Source: Sebastes aleutianus
Lineage: Eukaryota; Chordata; Actinopteri; Perciformes; Sebastidae
Direction of reading: 5' to 3'
Assembly (NCBI GenBank): GCA_916700875.1
Contig: CAKAKS010000067.1
Location: 3,040,909-3,104,908 of the forward strand
DNA: 64,000 nt
The notes under the pieces were generated by a model that made no database searches, had not been told where the DNA came from, and saw only the letters and a list, made by a program, of their open reading frames with translations. This document shows, piece by piece, positions 44,746 through 56,868 of the stretch. Both the position numbers and the translations under genes were made by a program. Numbering within the stretch: position 1 is the stretch's first letter; every line of letters begins with the position of its first letter.

Positions 44746-45546
44746 TTTATGTCGGTTCCAAAGATTGCCTAATGGAAAACTGATCACCAGAAGTGATGTT
44801 TTTGTGGGAGGCTGTCACAAGCACCGACAATGTCACTGCCGTGATGTATCTATTCTTTGGCAGTTAGCTCTGTGTCATTAAAGTCAGTCTAAGTAATTGC
44901 AGATATTGGATGTGACCAAAGGAGGAGTGATACTCCCGGGGCGATATTTGTACATCGTTCAATCCTGAGCCAGAAATCAATTGAAAACAGTTCTGCTGTG
45001 CATCCTTACAGAACACCCGTAAACAGCTTGTTCCCACATTGCACTGTTAGGGGGAGCTGACAATGTGTGGATGCTAGTTCTCATAAGAGGTGGTCATAAA
45101 TACAGAAAAAACACTGCACTGATCGAGGTGGATGATTAGGGACAACAGCTCTGGAGGCAGAATTAATCTCAGGCTGAATATCAAGTACCTGGATAAGGAG
45201 CATGATCACCCTATTTGCTTTCAGATCTTTAATGCATCCTTTAATTTAAAACCTATATGTCAAGACTTGTTTTATGTGTATCTATCAAAGTCTAAAATCT
45301 ATCCAAGTATGTTTTTGTACAAAAATGAGAACATTTTGGTGAAATGTGTCTTTTTTTATGCTCCCCATCGAGGTTAGTCTGGTTCCAGATCTCTGAATCC
45401 CTGTCCACATCTCTGAGAACATTTTTGCAATGATTCAAATATGTCTGGTGATTTGCTCACTGATGGCTATTTTGCCAGATGGAAAAATAACCAGAGCCGG
45501 AGCTTTGTTGGCAAGATTGAGAATGGCATTATCATCCAGGACTAGA
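44746..45546. other. Unassigned stretch
   Basis: No TE, exon or RNA gene can be supported. An open frame at 45132-45377 lacks any coding hallmarks. Confidence 0.55.
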
Positions 45547-46079
45547 CCATAGACGATATAAAAAGTGGACGTAGTCACCGTGACGTCACCCATTGGTTTG
45601 TAGACTACGGTTTTTAAGCCTCGAGTTCGGCATTTTGGCCTTCACCATCTTGGTTTTTTAACTTTTAACTTTCATGAACTGAAAACACACTGTGAAAGGG
45701 TTAAAGTTGTAAGACAAAAACACGGACAACTCCCAGACCGGACAACGCCGTGGTAGCGACCTGTCAATCACAAGGTAGCCATGCCCTAAAGCATCCCCTG
45801 CTTTATGGTCTATCTGACTCTAAATGGGACCATCATTTTCTAAATGAACATCATGCTGTATTGAAGAAGACTTGAAACTAGCGATTGAGACCATAAACTC
45901 ATGTTTACAATGTTTACTGAGGTAATAAATCAAGAGAGAAGTAGGCTCATTTTCTCATAGACATTCAGACTTCTTTTAGCAACCAGAGGAATTGCCCCCT
46001 GCTGGCTGTTAGAAAGAATGCAAGTTTAAGGCACTTCAGCATTGACTTCACTTTTCAGAACTGTAGGTTGCTGCCTGGG
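45547..46079 (+). mobile_element. Common percomorph repeat (CCATAGACTG type), copy 1
   Basis: Starts CCATAGACGATATAAAAAGT, then GGACGTAGTCACCGTGACGT, CACCCATTGGTTTGTAGACT and TTCGGCATTTTGGCC. It closes with AACCAGAGGAATTGCCCCCT, GCTGGCTGTTAGAAAGAATG and GGCACTTCAGCATTGACTTC. This order is that of a very abundant percomorph repeat. No open frame. The 3' half recurs at 53731-53859. Confidence 0.8.
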
Positions 46080-46159
46080 CTGGACCCAGAATCCGTTTCA
46101 AACTAAATTGATGATAAACGTTGATGGAATTGATGCAGCTAGCCTATACAAGTTCTTAA

Positions 46160-46658
46160 AGGGGACATATCGTGCTCATCCTCAAATTCAAACTTGTATT
46201 TTGGGTTTTTACTAGAACATTATTACATGCTTTAATGTACAAACAACACATTATTTTCCCCATACTGTCTCACTGAATATACCTGTATTCACCCTCTATC
46301 AGAAACGCTCCAATTTAGCGCATTTCAACGGAATTGCGTTGCTAGGAAACAGCTTGGGTCCATGTTTACTTCCTGTCAGCTGATGTCATTCACATACACT
46401 GCAATAGGAAATAAACTGGGACACATTTAGAATGTTTACATTTAAAACTGTTAAATTGTCTAAATATTGTAGATTTGTGACATCACAAATGGACAGAAAT
46501 CCTGACGGCTTGTTTCAAACGCACAGTTTCTGAATACGGACTGTGTGTATTTATCTGTGGATTGAGCGTTTCGATACTTTCACAGTATTTATATATCACT
46601 TAAACCTGCTTTATAATATAAAAGACATGAAAATCTCACTTTTTACAATATGGGACCT
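46160..46658. mobile_element. TTAA-flanked MITE, 499 bp
   Basis: The left end is AGGGGACATATCGTGCTCAT, and the right end read inward is AGGTCCCATATTGTAAAAAG. TTAA lies immediately outside both (46156-46159; 46659-46662). Interior phrases such as ACTTGTATTTTGGGTTTTTA and GTCAGCTGATGTCATTCACA match a widespread fish family. TTAA targets and AG...CT ends fit Kolobok or piggyBac mobilisation. Confidence 0.85.
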
Positions 46659-46662
46659 TTAA

Positions 46663-47194
46663 GTCCACAAACATAATATTGTGGGCTCCTAGCAACTACT
46701 AATGAAGTGAAATGAAATGCAAATTCAGTCTGAATCAGGTGACAGGGTGACAATAAATCTATTTTGATCTCACTGGATAAACTTCCACAGGTGTACTTTG
46801 ATCGTGGAGTTGAGAAAGTTCCAGAAGGTTTTGGCATCCACCTTTCTTCAGGTTTTTCCTCAGGGCAGATAAGCTATATGATAAAAAAAAAAAAAAAAAA
46901 ATCATAAACATGGTTCTCGGTATGACATTGCAAAATAATAAAAAAAATGAAAAGAGAACAAAGGGAAGACTTTGGGCTTTGTCCGCTTTAATAAGAAAAA
47001 TCTCAGCGTAGACTGTGGAGATGCAATGCCACTTGGTGATGTTGCACTCCATGAATGACTGAAATGATCTACAAAGACATTGAGGTTTACCTCAACAAAT
47101 GTGATTATTTCTGTTTTTAGATCAGCCATCTGCTTCTGAGAAAGTTTATGTCCCTGCACATTCCAGTAGGAATACACCAGTCTTTGAGGACAAA
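46663..47194. other. Stretch linked to an unidentified coding-like repeat
   Basis: On the minus strand, overlapping frames are open with frame changes (for example WNVQGHKLSQKQMADLKTEI, then FVDHFSHSWSATSPSGIAS). They may be a decayed protein-coding element continuing from 47374. A long A-run (46882-46902) interrupts them. Family not recognised. Confidence 0.35.
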
Positions 47195-47374
47195 CAGATA
47201 TTTTAGTAATCCCATCTGCGAGACATAGGGTGTAGTCTGTTTAGGGATGACATCAGGGGCACCTCCCTGCATGATTCTGACTTCACGTGACAGATAATAT
47301 AAGTCCATTCCAGTCTGTATGGACTCAGTATTCACTATCCATTCACTGCCGGCTACTTCCTGAGCCACAGCCAA
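47195..47374 (-). repeat. Unidentified repeat, copy b, coding-like on the minus strand
   Basis: Nucleotide words GGTGTAGTCTGTTTAGGGAT, CACCTCCCTGCATGATTCTG and GGACTCAGTATTCACTATCC match copy a at 42210-42350. Read on the minus strand it is open, with residues EVAGSEWIVNTESIQTG and LSREVRIMQGGAPDVIPKQT. Copy a shows a diverged form of the same reading (HEARIMAGRLN). This may be a relic of a transposon or retroposed gene. I do not know the family. Confidence 0.45.
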
Positions 47375-47594
47375 ACATGACTATCAGCTGACGCTTTTGG
47401 GGTTCATCGCATTATCACAGGTTCAGTCAGCAGTGTGGCTCAGTCTCTTCAACAGCATGTACTGTTCGCTCTTATTTTAAATGTGCATGTCCAACAGTGT
47501 TTACAGAGCATTAAATATAAAAGGTTGTTTCATTCCAGAAAACTGGGAAATTCAAAGATGGTGTTGAAAATTCTCATAATGCACTGCTAGGAGT

Positions 47595-48929
47595 AACCAA
47601 GTTGCTATAAGGCGTTTTCCGACAGGAGGAACTTGTTTAGTTCTAAGAACCCTCATTTGTATTTTGTCCGTAGGAACGATTGCAGTTCGTAGAACACCGA
47701 TTTAAGGGACTTTTATAGCTCCTGTTTCAGAGTAGGTACTTTTATTAGCACAAGAGGAACTGAGAGTGAAGCAATTATGGTTCAGTCAGACAACTCACAT
47801 TTGAAATGTTTATTACAACAGCAGAACACTGTTAGAGTTCGGGGTCTCGACTCCGACCACATCACTCCCGGCAGATATAATTACATGAGATATTGGGAGT
47901 GATGATTAAACATATTTCCCCCCCCGTCGGAGGATGCAGGTGGATGCTCTGGTGGTGGTGGTGGGGCTGAAAGAGCAGGCAGCGGCGGTACTGGAGCAGG
48001 GCAGCAGCAGCAGCATTGGTGAGGCAGAGGGATTGAGAGTGAGGCATGTCACAATTATTTGCAGCAGTGCAGCTCGAGTTGACCGCCTGAACTAGCTCGC
48101 AGGCATCGCTCCATGTATTGGTCGAACACATGAGCCAATGCAGCACCGGCAACCTGTCAGCTGAGTATACATATAGACCGACAGTGAAATCCAAAAGTGA
48201 ACTCGTTCATGAGCACACAAGCCAAAGAATGAGCGAGAGCTGCTGCTCAGAGAGCTAACTCATTAGCACAAAGGCTAACCCAGTAGCACAAAGCACACCC
48301 ACTGAGCTGAAGAAGCTATTTTGATCTGAAATCGCAACAGGCACTAGAGTGATAGCTATTTTGTTTGTGTTTAGGATTGTGGCTGTGATGTAAAAGAGTT
48401 ATTTGTTTATTCTTATACTAAAATAAAGTAAGAGACGTCGTAGCGAATTTGCCGATCTCCCAGCCGGGGATGTGTGAAAACGGTTCCGGCCGGCTTGGGT
48501 CACTTCAGCGTTCCTATTGGAACAGAAACTAAAGTGGCACTCGGAGAGCGCAGACCTCGGCTCCCTCTCCGTTCAGCTTGCGCCATCATTCACGTGTATT
48601 TTTGTTTATGTTGAGATCAGCTGTACGTAGTGGAGCATCGTAAAACACTTCATTCAACCTGGACAGAAACAAAATAAAACTCACCTAAACCGTCGTCGTT
48701 ACTCTTTCCAACAATCACCCAGTGTGCTTTGGTCCAACTAAACTGTAATTTCACAGTTTAATGTGAAAAACGCCGATTCTACAGTTGTTCCCTCCCCTCC
48801 CCCCGCTCTCTGTCTGTCTGTCTCTCTCTGAAGGAAGAAGGCGGGGTCATGCATCATCAACGCATCATCAGTTACTCTGCGCATGTGTTATACCCAGAGG
48901 TCTTAATGTTCTGGCTGATCGGAAAGCTT
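47595..48929. mobile_element. Possible Harbinger-like or composite repeat
   Basis: Near the left border, TTTTCCGACAGGAGGAACTT, TAAGGGACTTTTATAGCTCC and GAGTAGGTACTTTTATTAGC resemble a common fish repeat whose ends begin GTTCC. The interior has CAG/GGT tracts (47951-48015) and a GTGTGCTTTGGTCCAACTAA phrase (48721). The right part includes a CTGTCTGTCTGTCTCTCTCT run (about 48810). No matching right end was found, so extent and family are tentative. Confidence 0.35.
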
Positions 48930-49320
48930 AAAAAGTTCCTGAATCCGGACCATGATCCGGATCGCCACCAAAATCTCATGGATTGTTCATAGTGCCACAC
49001 CCCACCCCTCCAAAGCCCTTGAAGGTGTGTAGTTGTGGGGAGCTCTCCTGTGGACAGCTCCTCTCAGCAAGTCCCCAGAACTGTTTGGTCTGAAAAGGCC
49101 TGTAGTATACCATTGTACTATAGTTGCCTTCATGAAATGGGTTGTCTGACAGTTGGATATTTTGGATGTTGATAAGATTCCCATGACTTTGTAAAGGGGA
49201 ATAATTGATTAGATATTGGTGGGGATCCAGATCTGGGATTTCTGCCAACAGAGAGGATCTTTTCATAGCTCTAACTATGAAACAGATGGAGAGGGAGGCT
49301 TGATCCAAATCCAAAGGCTC
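48930..49320. repeat. Dispersed repeat with CCGGATCGCCACC signature
   Basis: AGTTCCTGAATCCGGACCAT, then GATCCGGATCGCCACCAAAA and TCATGGATTGTTC, match a frequent fish repeat. A reversed related phrase (TTGGTGGGGATCCAGATCTG, about 49218) occurs near the other end. The minus-strand frame across it (112 codons) is most likely incidental. Confidence 0.5.
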
Positions 49321-50016
49321 AAGAAATCAATTTAGCTTGAAAATGAATTGATAACAATCTTGTTGTTGTCAATCTCGAGTGCATGGAAAGATGAATTGTG
49401 CAGCACTGGCTTTCCTTCTTTTATCAAATGTTTTATTTTGGGTGTGTTACTTTCAAGAGAACTTGTCATTACAGTTCAATAAAAACGCATGACTACACCT
49501 CAGGAAATTCTTCATTTTGATTTCATGTTTTGGTCCTGCTGCCTGTACCTATTGCTTCACCAAAATACCCACAATGACAATAAGGAATGTGTAGGTATTT
49601 TTAGGACTTAGCTCTCCCATTCATTTGGTAAATAAAACGTGCTTTATGGAGTATTGTAATCCAATAAAAGGTGGTTTATGCTATTTTTCAAAGTGTCATA
49701 ATACAGAAGGCAGAACCAGAACACGATGGTGTCATTTTGTTTACTGGTGATATCATCTGTTTACCATGTAGTGTATGGAACCATGTCTGAATTGTAATGT
49801 GCACGCTAAATCAGAACCCTCATCTTCAGTCATGTGCAAAGTCTTGCATCACTATAGATGATTTTCACATGGTTTATAATTTGCTGTTACATTTTATGGT
49901 TTAAAGCTCCATTAAGTAATGTTTTTGATATTTACATTGAATGAAATGACTGATGATTATGTTTTTCTTTTGTGACATGTATGTTTCTATCAAATTAACC
50001 ATCAACTTATACATAC
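49321..50016. other. Unassigned stretch
   Basis: AT-rich. A TTTAAAGCTCCATTAAGTAA phrase at about 49901 resembles the start of a TTAA-type element with no visible right end; it could be cut by the insertion at 50017. Confidence 0.45.
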
Positions 50017-50483
50017 CCAACCTGATCTCACGGGAAGGTATGCATATAACATGCCCTTTTAAGGACATTCCACGTGTCATAACGCAAGGGGTTAACGTTA
50101 TGAAATGGCGTTTCACATGTAATTTAACGCCATGTTGTTACTGTGAAGCAACCATGACAACAAAACTATGGTAACGGCGGCAACAAAACCACTTAGGTTT
50201 CGGAAAAATGTATGGCTGGATTTAAAATAAGTTCGGAAACTAAGTAAAATACTACGTAGACAACGTAACATAAGTACAGAAAACACATCTTCAAAATAAC
50301 TCAACACTTTGGGACACGAACACCGGTCTCCTGGTTGAAAATGCTGTGTTTGTTTGATCCACAAACAGTAAACAGTCTTTCTCGCTTATTATTTCGAAGA
50401 AAACGACAAGAATGGCGTTGTGATTGCAAGCAAAATTACTTACAAATTCTTGTCATTCATACGCCATTTGGTGCTGACATACC
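50017..50483 (-). mobile_element. Shared-core MITE, copy C (type 4 ends)
   Basis: The left end CCAACCTGATCTCACGGGAA leads into GGTATGCATATAACATGCCC and ACATTCCACGTGTCATAACG, unlike any other copy. The core is inverted relative to copy A: AACAAAACCACTTAGGTTTC, GGACACGAACACCGGTCTCC and TTTGTTTGATCCACAAACAG. The right end (TTCATACGCCATTTGGTG) matches the left poorly. Candidate 8-bp duplications ATACATAC/ACACATAC differ at one position. Confidence 0.7.
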
Positions 50484-53372
50484 ACACATACATGTTTTTT
50501 TGCTTTTCTTTTGTTGCTTGTTCTTTACATCAGCTTGTCAGATTTGATGTCACCTTTTTTTCAAATGCCATACATCATATTTGGGATGAGAAGCTCCAAA
50601 CAGCTTTGTACAGAATAAAAACCTTGGATGCAAGTCACAATATAATCATTCCCTCAGCATGTGGGCAGTATAGCTACTGTATCAGATATAATAGCTCTCT
50701 GTTTTGACTCTCTAGTCTTACTGAGAATCGGAAGTGACATGGAAGTACAGTGTAGGTAACGAGTTGTTCTGACCCAGTTTGCGAATATGTGCCACCATAT
50801 CTACTGTATATTAGTCTATACTGTCCTATAGCTACATCAGGCTTGTATAAGATGCCATTGAACCAGAACTTTGAACCAGAACCTCTGACCCCCTTTCGGT
50901 TTTTATTCATGTATTTCTTTCTCTTGTCATCTATTATTGTGAGTAGACTTTGAAATGTGGGGGGTTACAACCCAAATGCATGTACTAAAGCTGCTATAAA
51001 CCAATGTTTCAGTTTTAATAAATAGTCAAACATTCTTAATTGAATGCCAAAAAGGATACTGAATGAAGTTGTGCCCCAGAATGTAACTGTTGTTATGATA
51101 ATTTCTTAGCAACTATGCATGGAGGCCTGCCTGGCTATTTACTTTAGCTGAGTAACATTTCATTGCCGTAGCTGTAGTCAGGGAGGAAGCTAATAGTATC
51201 TGCGGTTGATGGCATAACTAACCAACATCTGATATTGTTAAAGAAATGCAAAACAGCAGACCTACTGATGTAACATTGATTACAATCAACACAGTATTTT
51301 GTGTGCCAAGCAGGGCGATTCTCTTTTATCAAACTCAGCATGTCCGCAAATCAATTCTTCCTGTAGGAGGAGATGGAATAGAGCACAATAGAGCTGAATC
51401 AAATAGAGTGGAGCATACATATATATATGCATGCACACACATCATCTCCCATGCAAGCATGACTACGTGCATGTGGGGGGGGGATGGAGGCCGGCTGCAG
51501 GACGGTGAGAAGGGTTGACAGCACCATGCAGAGCAGCCTGGAGCGTTCTGGACGTGAATTAGCTCACCCCGCAAGTCTGCACAGGAGAACCGGTTCACAC
51601 TATCTCAGTCAGGGCAACCCCGGGGTGACAAGTTGATTTGTTTCACACAATCCAAATGACCTGGTTTTCCTTAACTCCCCCACCCACAATACCACCACCA
51701 TTATCTTGTCAGGCATCGGTTGAGTTTTTTTGATGATGAGATGTTGAAGAAACACAATTTAGATGCCTTCGATTACATAACTGGCTCATTGGGTAAAAGA
51801 TAAGATCAGGTCTGAACAGTATTGTTCAATATGCTCCAATATCCAATATGCATTCAATAACGCACAGCCATGTGCATGATGAATGGACACCTCTGAATAA
51901 GTAGAGCACTATGTAATGTTCTGCAGACGTTTCACTGTTGTCAATGTGTCACTTGCCAACACATGGAGACAATCTGCTACACTCATAGTGCTCAGAAATG
52001 AATCTAAGTTGGACTAAGATGGAAACATTATTCAGACTGCAGGGCAAATACGTGAGTTCACTTGAGGCCAAGAGCCGAATCAGGCAAACAATGAGAGGGG
52101 CAACTGCAGACCGGCTGAGCCAAATCTCATGCATGTCAGAGAAGCAGCGGCATGTCAGCTCCTGCACTGAGTCCTTTTTTTTTTTTTTTTTCTCACAGCA
52201 ACACCTCATCTAGAGTTTCTCAGGGACAAGCAGGCACAGGCAGACAGGCCCACATTACACCATCGCTAATAACAGAAGCTGGAATCGAGCCATGGGAAAA
52301 ATAAATCTGTAACACTTTATTGTGGCGGTGTTCCAGCCAGCCAGCATGTGCATGAAGTAATCATTCCAATTCTCATAAAGGGCATATCTGGTCTGGTCTG
52401 GTTTGGTCTGCACTTCTCTATCATGTGCTGCGACACAATAGGGATTTACCCTACAGCATAGTACAGTATGATTCGGATCACACAGTTTTTTTTACTGTTT
52501 GACAAAACACTTATTATCTTGTAAGTCATTTGGAGGAAAAATACTGGGCTTTACAGAAGGTTTGAAAAACTGAGTAATTAGCCTGAGCAGTAATGACCAA
52601 CTGATTTCAGCGCCACCTACAGAGATGCAGAACTGCATCAAAGGAAAGTCTAAGAAAGATTTGCTGATTTCATCGACAGAAGGTCTTTGCTCAGAACAAT
52701 GCATAAACATAGCAGCAAAGACTTCAGATCAACAAAACCAGACAAATTTAAAACACATATACATTGTGCTTTTCCAGTAATTTTGAATATTAAAAGTCAA
52801 TATGTATAGGCAGCTGTTTCCCAAAGCAGAGCTACACTGATCAGATGAATTGTTCCATTCACGCTGAATTACTGGCTATCTGAGCTCAAAAATATTAATG
52901 CAAATGAGTTTTATTTGAACGTAGAGCGTACAGCTGTGAATGAGAAAATGTGCCAATATCCTATTAAAATCACGCTGGGTGCTGTCACACCATTGTTCCA
53001 TTATTCACCGTCTACGGAGCAGCTCCGACGCTTGTCTCAGAATGACATCATCACTACCGTCTGTTGTTCGTGTGATTTCACATTCATATCAGAAATGTGT
53101 AATCTTTTCACGGCGGAATATGTGACATCTTATTTCACAGTGGATTTCTCCCTTTTTAATTTGCAGTTATTTACAGCTTTTCTCTGTGAGGATCAAGTTC
53201 CTGACCTAAAACCTGTCAGTCACAATGATGAGCTGTCATGTAGCCTGAGGCTGAAGTAACGCCTCTGCATGCGGCTGAAGGAGGAGACGAAAAGCAAACA
53301 AAAAAATCATTGCTTAGGGTTCTGAAACTTTTAGCTTTGCAAATCTTTCTACTTTGACTCCTAAGTTACTAT
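50484..53372. other. Long unassigned stretch
   Basis: Holds an alternating ATATATGCATGCACACA tract (about 51419-51440), a G8 run (51475-51482), a T-run (52171-52190) and a small TCTGGTCTGGTC repeat (52388-52410). Open frames, including the 114-codon plus-strand one at 52915-53259, have no recognisable domain or splice context. Confidence 0.55.
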
Positions 53373-53730
53373 CCCAACAAACATGTGACGTCAGGAAGAC
53401 GTTCAGGTCATGTCTGTATAACGTCCGTCAGTCCAGACCCACTTTTGTACGTCTGGTGGACGTGCAAGTTGGGTTCAATATTTGAACGTCTGGTTAGGGG
53501 CCTTTTTGGACGTCTGCGGACGTGCAAAATGGGTTCAATATCTAGACGTCTGACTAGGACCCCTTTTGGACGTCTGTGGACGTGCAACTCAGGTTGACAT
53601 CAATAGTTGAACGTTAGAAAAGACGTTTAAAAAAGACGTCGCAAAAACTTATATTCTGGCTCCTTAGTGGACGTCTTTTGGACAGAGACGTTAAATTGAT
53701 GTCTTTTGGACGTGTCTTTGCTCAGTGGGA
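53373..53730 (+). repeat. ACGTC-rich tandem element, about 61-bp units
   Basis: Units of about 60-62 bases, each with GGACGTCTG-GGACGTGCAA and GGGTTCAATAT, repeat nearly three times (about 53453-53600). They are flanked by diverged units and many GACGT words. The ends CCCAACAAACATGTGACGTC and, read inward from the right, CCCACTGAGCAAAGACACGT share a CCCA start. The translated frame over the units shows repeated peptides but is a by-product. Confidence 0.75.
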
Positions 53731-53859
53731 TGACTCTATACAATCAGACTTCTTTTTGCAACCAGAGGAGTCGCCTCCTACTGGCTATTAGAAAGAATGC
53801 AAGTTTAAGGCACTTCAGCATTGACTTCACTTTTAAGACCGGGACGTTGTCGCCTGCTA
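53731..53859 (+). mobile_element. Common percomorph repeat (CCATAGACTG type), copy 2, 3' half
   Basis: CTATACAATCAGACTTCTTT, then TTGCAACCAGAGGAGTCGCC and AAAGAATGCAAGTTTAAGGC, match the 3' half of 45547-46079 at most positions. The 5' half is absent and its place is taken by the ACGTC-rich element. Confidence 0.8.
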
Positions 53860-55200
53860 TCATCACATCAAAACATGAACAATAACACTGATAAAATATA
53901 TCCTAATTAATTGGTATAGCCATGAAAAAAGTTAGTTATGAGTGTTGGTAACAAATAAAATGCTGTAACTAACCACCTAAATAGCTAGCCCTTTGGCCAC
54001 AGTGGTGAACTAGTCACAGGCTTATGCTCATTTTGAAATATGAGATGACTTTGACTTCCTGCCACAAATCTTGGCATGAGATTAAGCAACCGACAGTGGA
54101 TGTTAAGCAACACCGCGGGAGTGAGTCATAGGTATGAGAGTCTTCATGGTTTGTCTCACAGTAGAAATGCCTTGTTTATTTGCCCTGATTGCTGGATACA
54201 CATGCCTGTCACCATTCAGTTCAGTTCAACTTACAGGTGTCTGGATGTGCGTTGCATACCACTGCACTGGATTGGCTAACAGTTTTGCTACTCATGAGAA
54301 CAGTATTTACCTGACTACAGGTAAACTCCACCCAGGCTTAACAAAGGCTTTAGCTTCCCTTGCTTCAGGATCTACCTGTACCCTATCATTATTGCATGTT
54401 GACATGCTGGCACTGTTATGCCTTTCATAAAATCTTCTGTACGATCATGATGACCTTAATTGACACGTCTAGACAGATGTTTTACTCAGATCGTCTGCTG
54501 GATTCTCAGAGTTATGAGTTCTTAGGTTTTGCTATAGATTGTCAGAACCTGATAATGTCCTCACAGACCTCAATATCCATTCTTATATCTCGCGTGTTTA
54601 CCACAACAAGGGACACGATCCAGCCACGTGTTTTCAAGCTAAGAAAAGGAGAATGGAGGATTAAAAAAAAGGTATTGCAGAGAAATATTTCAATCGTACA
54701 GTACATTCATGGAAAAATCTTAACAACCATACTCAGGGCATGTGTTGACATACAGCAGTGTGATCTCATCAAATCACGAAACCACAAGTTAAGACTCCAG
54801 CATGTTGTGTAAATTTGGAAACACCTCACCGGTTCGAAGCGTCCCGTCATCGTTAAAACAACAGCATTAGTTGTTCAAATCCTTAGATGAACCATATGCT
54901 TTTTGTTTTAATTTATTTAAATTAAAAAAGTGACATGAAATGAGAGAGATGCAACAAAAGGTCAGACTCAAACCAGGGGGACATTCCTGTTGAAGTTCTG
55001 TTCTTGAGGAAGACGATAAGGACAGCTTTCCAACTCACTGTAGGTCCTTGAAATGAAGATGTAAAAAAACAATAATTTATTTTTTCAGACAATCTCTATA
55101 ATGTTTGCTTTCCAGCCATGCCAGCAGTGTGGATTGAATGGATTAACCAATACATGTTGCACAGATATTAATGGTGTCAAGAGGGTTAATCTTACATACT
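53860..55200. other. Unassigned stretch
   Basis: AT-rich. A 150-codon plus-strand frame (54360-54812) overlaps another and shows no domain or splice framing; I take it as chance. Confidence 0.5.
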
Positions 55201-55448
55201 GACCCCTGACTTTGTCTTTAGACCTGTCCTCTCCACCAGGTTGACATTTTTGGCTTTCTGTAAAACATCTGGCCAACTACTGAAATGATTTTCATTATTT
55301 CTGTACAGACACTCATGGTTCCAAGAGGACGAATCCTAATGACCTTGGTAAGCCTCTGACATTCCGTGTAGCGCCACCATGAGGTTGACATGTGGTTTTC
55401 AGTGAAATGTCTGGGATAAATTGTAATCACTTTACTGATCTCCTGACC
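55201..55448 (-). repeat. LINE-like dispersed repeat, copy 3
   Basis: GACACTCATGGTTCCAAGAG, then GACGAATCCTAATGACCTTG, GTAGCGCCACCATGAGGTTG and ACATGTGGTTTTCAGTGAAA form the reverse orientation of the family at 7880-8262. Two units are visible, with the AGGTTGACAT phrase at 55238 and 55382, a period of 144 bases. Confidence 0.75.
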
Positions 55449-55519
55449 TTTCATCAACGGCCACCTTTGGTTTATGGTAAACGTGGACGGTGAATGTGGT
55501 AAACATTATACCTGCTTAA

Positions 55520-56009
55520 ACCTGCAATTTTGGCCACTTGGGGGCAGCGGAAACAAGTTGAGGAGACAACATTAACACATCATCATCTTTTTAACTTGAT
55601 ATGGCGAACGTTACTAAATAGCTGCTTATTTACACATCCAGCAGCTACGGAGCAACATTATCATTTGAAGTCTTGTTTCTGGCCACCTGGAAAATATTCA
55701 ATATTCACTCTGTTTTACCTCCGTTTTTGGTCTCTACCATCTGTCTGCTGTTTTATGCTGAGCAGGTAGTGTACAGTTTTAGAGTTTTTAGAGAGGCACA
55801 GCTGCCTGCTGCGGCTGAAAATGTCACTATGATAGTAGAAACGGTGAACCAAAACATTAAAGTTGTGGGCGGGACAGCTAAACAATGAGCTGAAAGCTAC
55901 ATAACGCCGATGGGAGCCACAAATTTGGGTGATTATTCTCTGTAGGTTCATCGAGTAACACATTTCACATTGATACATTCGTATCATAAAAATATTGATT
56001 ATAGCCGCT
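55520..56009. mobile_element. TTAA-flanked MITE, 490 bp
   Basis: TTAA at 55516-55519 and 56010-56013. The left end is ACCTGCAATTTTGGCCACTT, and the right end read inward AGCGGCTATAATCAATATTT. Interior phrases CACTTGGGGGCAGCGGAAAC, GGTCTCTACCATCTGTCTGC and GAGAGGCACAGCTGCCTGCT belong to a known fish family. Part of a relative lies at 62970-63035. Confidence 0.7.
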
Positions 56010-56013
56010 TTAA

Positions 56014-56800
56014 CATCGACATGTTAGCATAGTAATTGTGCATGTGTTGACGTTAGCATTAAGCTAAACTATTAAGCACCGCCACCATACATAAGTACAG
56101 CATCAGAGTCTGAAGAAGGGAAATCCACTCTTTGGTTGACCCGGTCATAACCCATAGACATATGGAACTGATGACCATATGTCAGAAGAATACATGTTTG
56201 GTTTTAAGGGATTACAAGCTGTTGAATTAGGCACACATGATTAATGATGGTAACAGAGGCTGATGACTGACCACAATGACCTTCAGAGATCTGAGGAGAT
56301 TCTCGTCTTATAGACAGCAGAATGTGACACAAGCAAAAATGTGCGTGCATTATGTTTTGCTCAGCTGGTCCCTAAATCTCACATATTCCAAGTGTGTTTC
56401 TGTGCATGCATGTGTGTTGCTTTAGCTCTCTCGAATCTTCACGATATTATTATTAAATGGGGGACCTTGTGTAATTTCTAATTAACCCCCAACCCTTTGT
56501 GTTTCATGAATTGCATTCATATAATGAAATTAAATGGTTCATGATGAGATGATTAGTGCCCTGCGGGTCCTTTTCAATAAAGTCAAGATATTATGGAAAA
56601 TTAGATTTTTCCTAAAGAAAAACAGATGATGCTTCTGATTTTTAATATTAGTGGTAAAGTAGAAAATCACCCATTCCAAAGAAAGAAAATTTATTTTTAC
56701 ACAAATAACATACATGACACGTTGTTTATGGATATACATTTGTTTTTATGCATGCCTTAGTGTAAGTGTGTGTGTGTTACCCGTGCATGTTCCTGCGCAT
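56014..56800. other. Unassigned AT-rich stretch
   Basis: AT-rich, with a short (TG)n near 56766. No supported feature. Confidence 0.5.
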
Positions 56801-56868
56801 GTGTGCATCTGATTCATAATTGGTCCATGCTGGCAGAGGCACCTGTAAGAGATCCATCTCCTCCACAG

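Noticed and set aside
54360..54812. 150-codon plus-strand frame
   Set aside because: AT-rich composition like its flanks, overlapping alternative frame, no domain or splice context.
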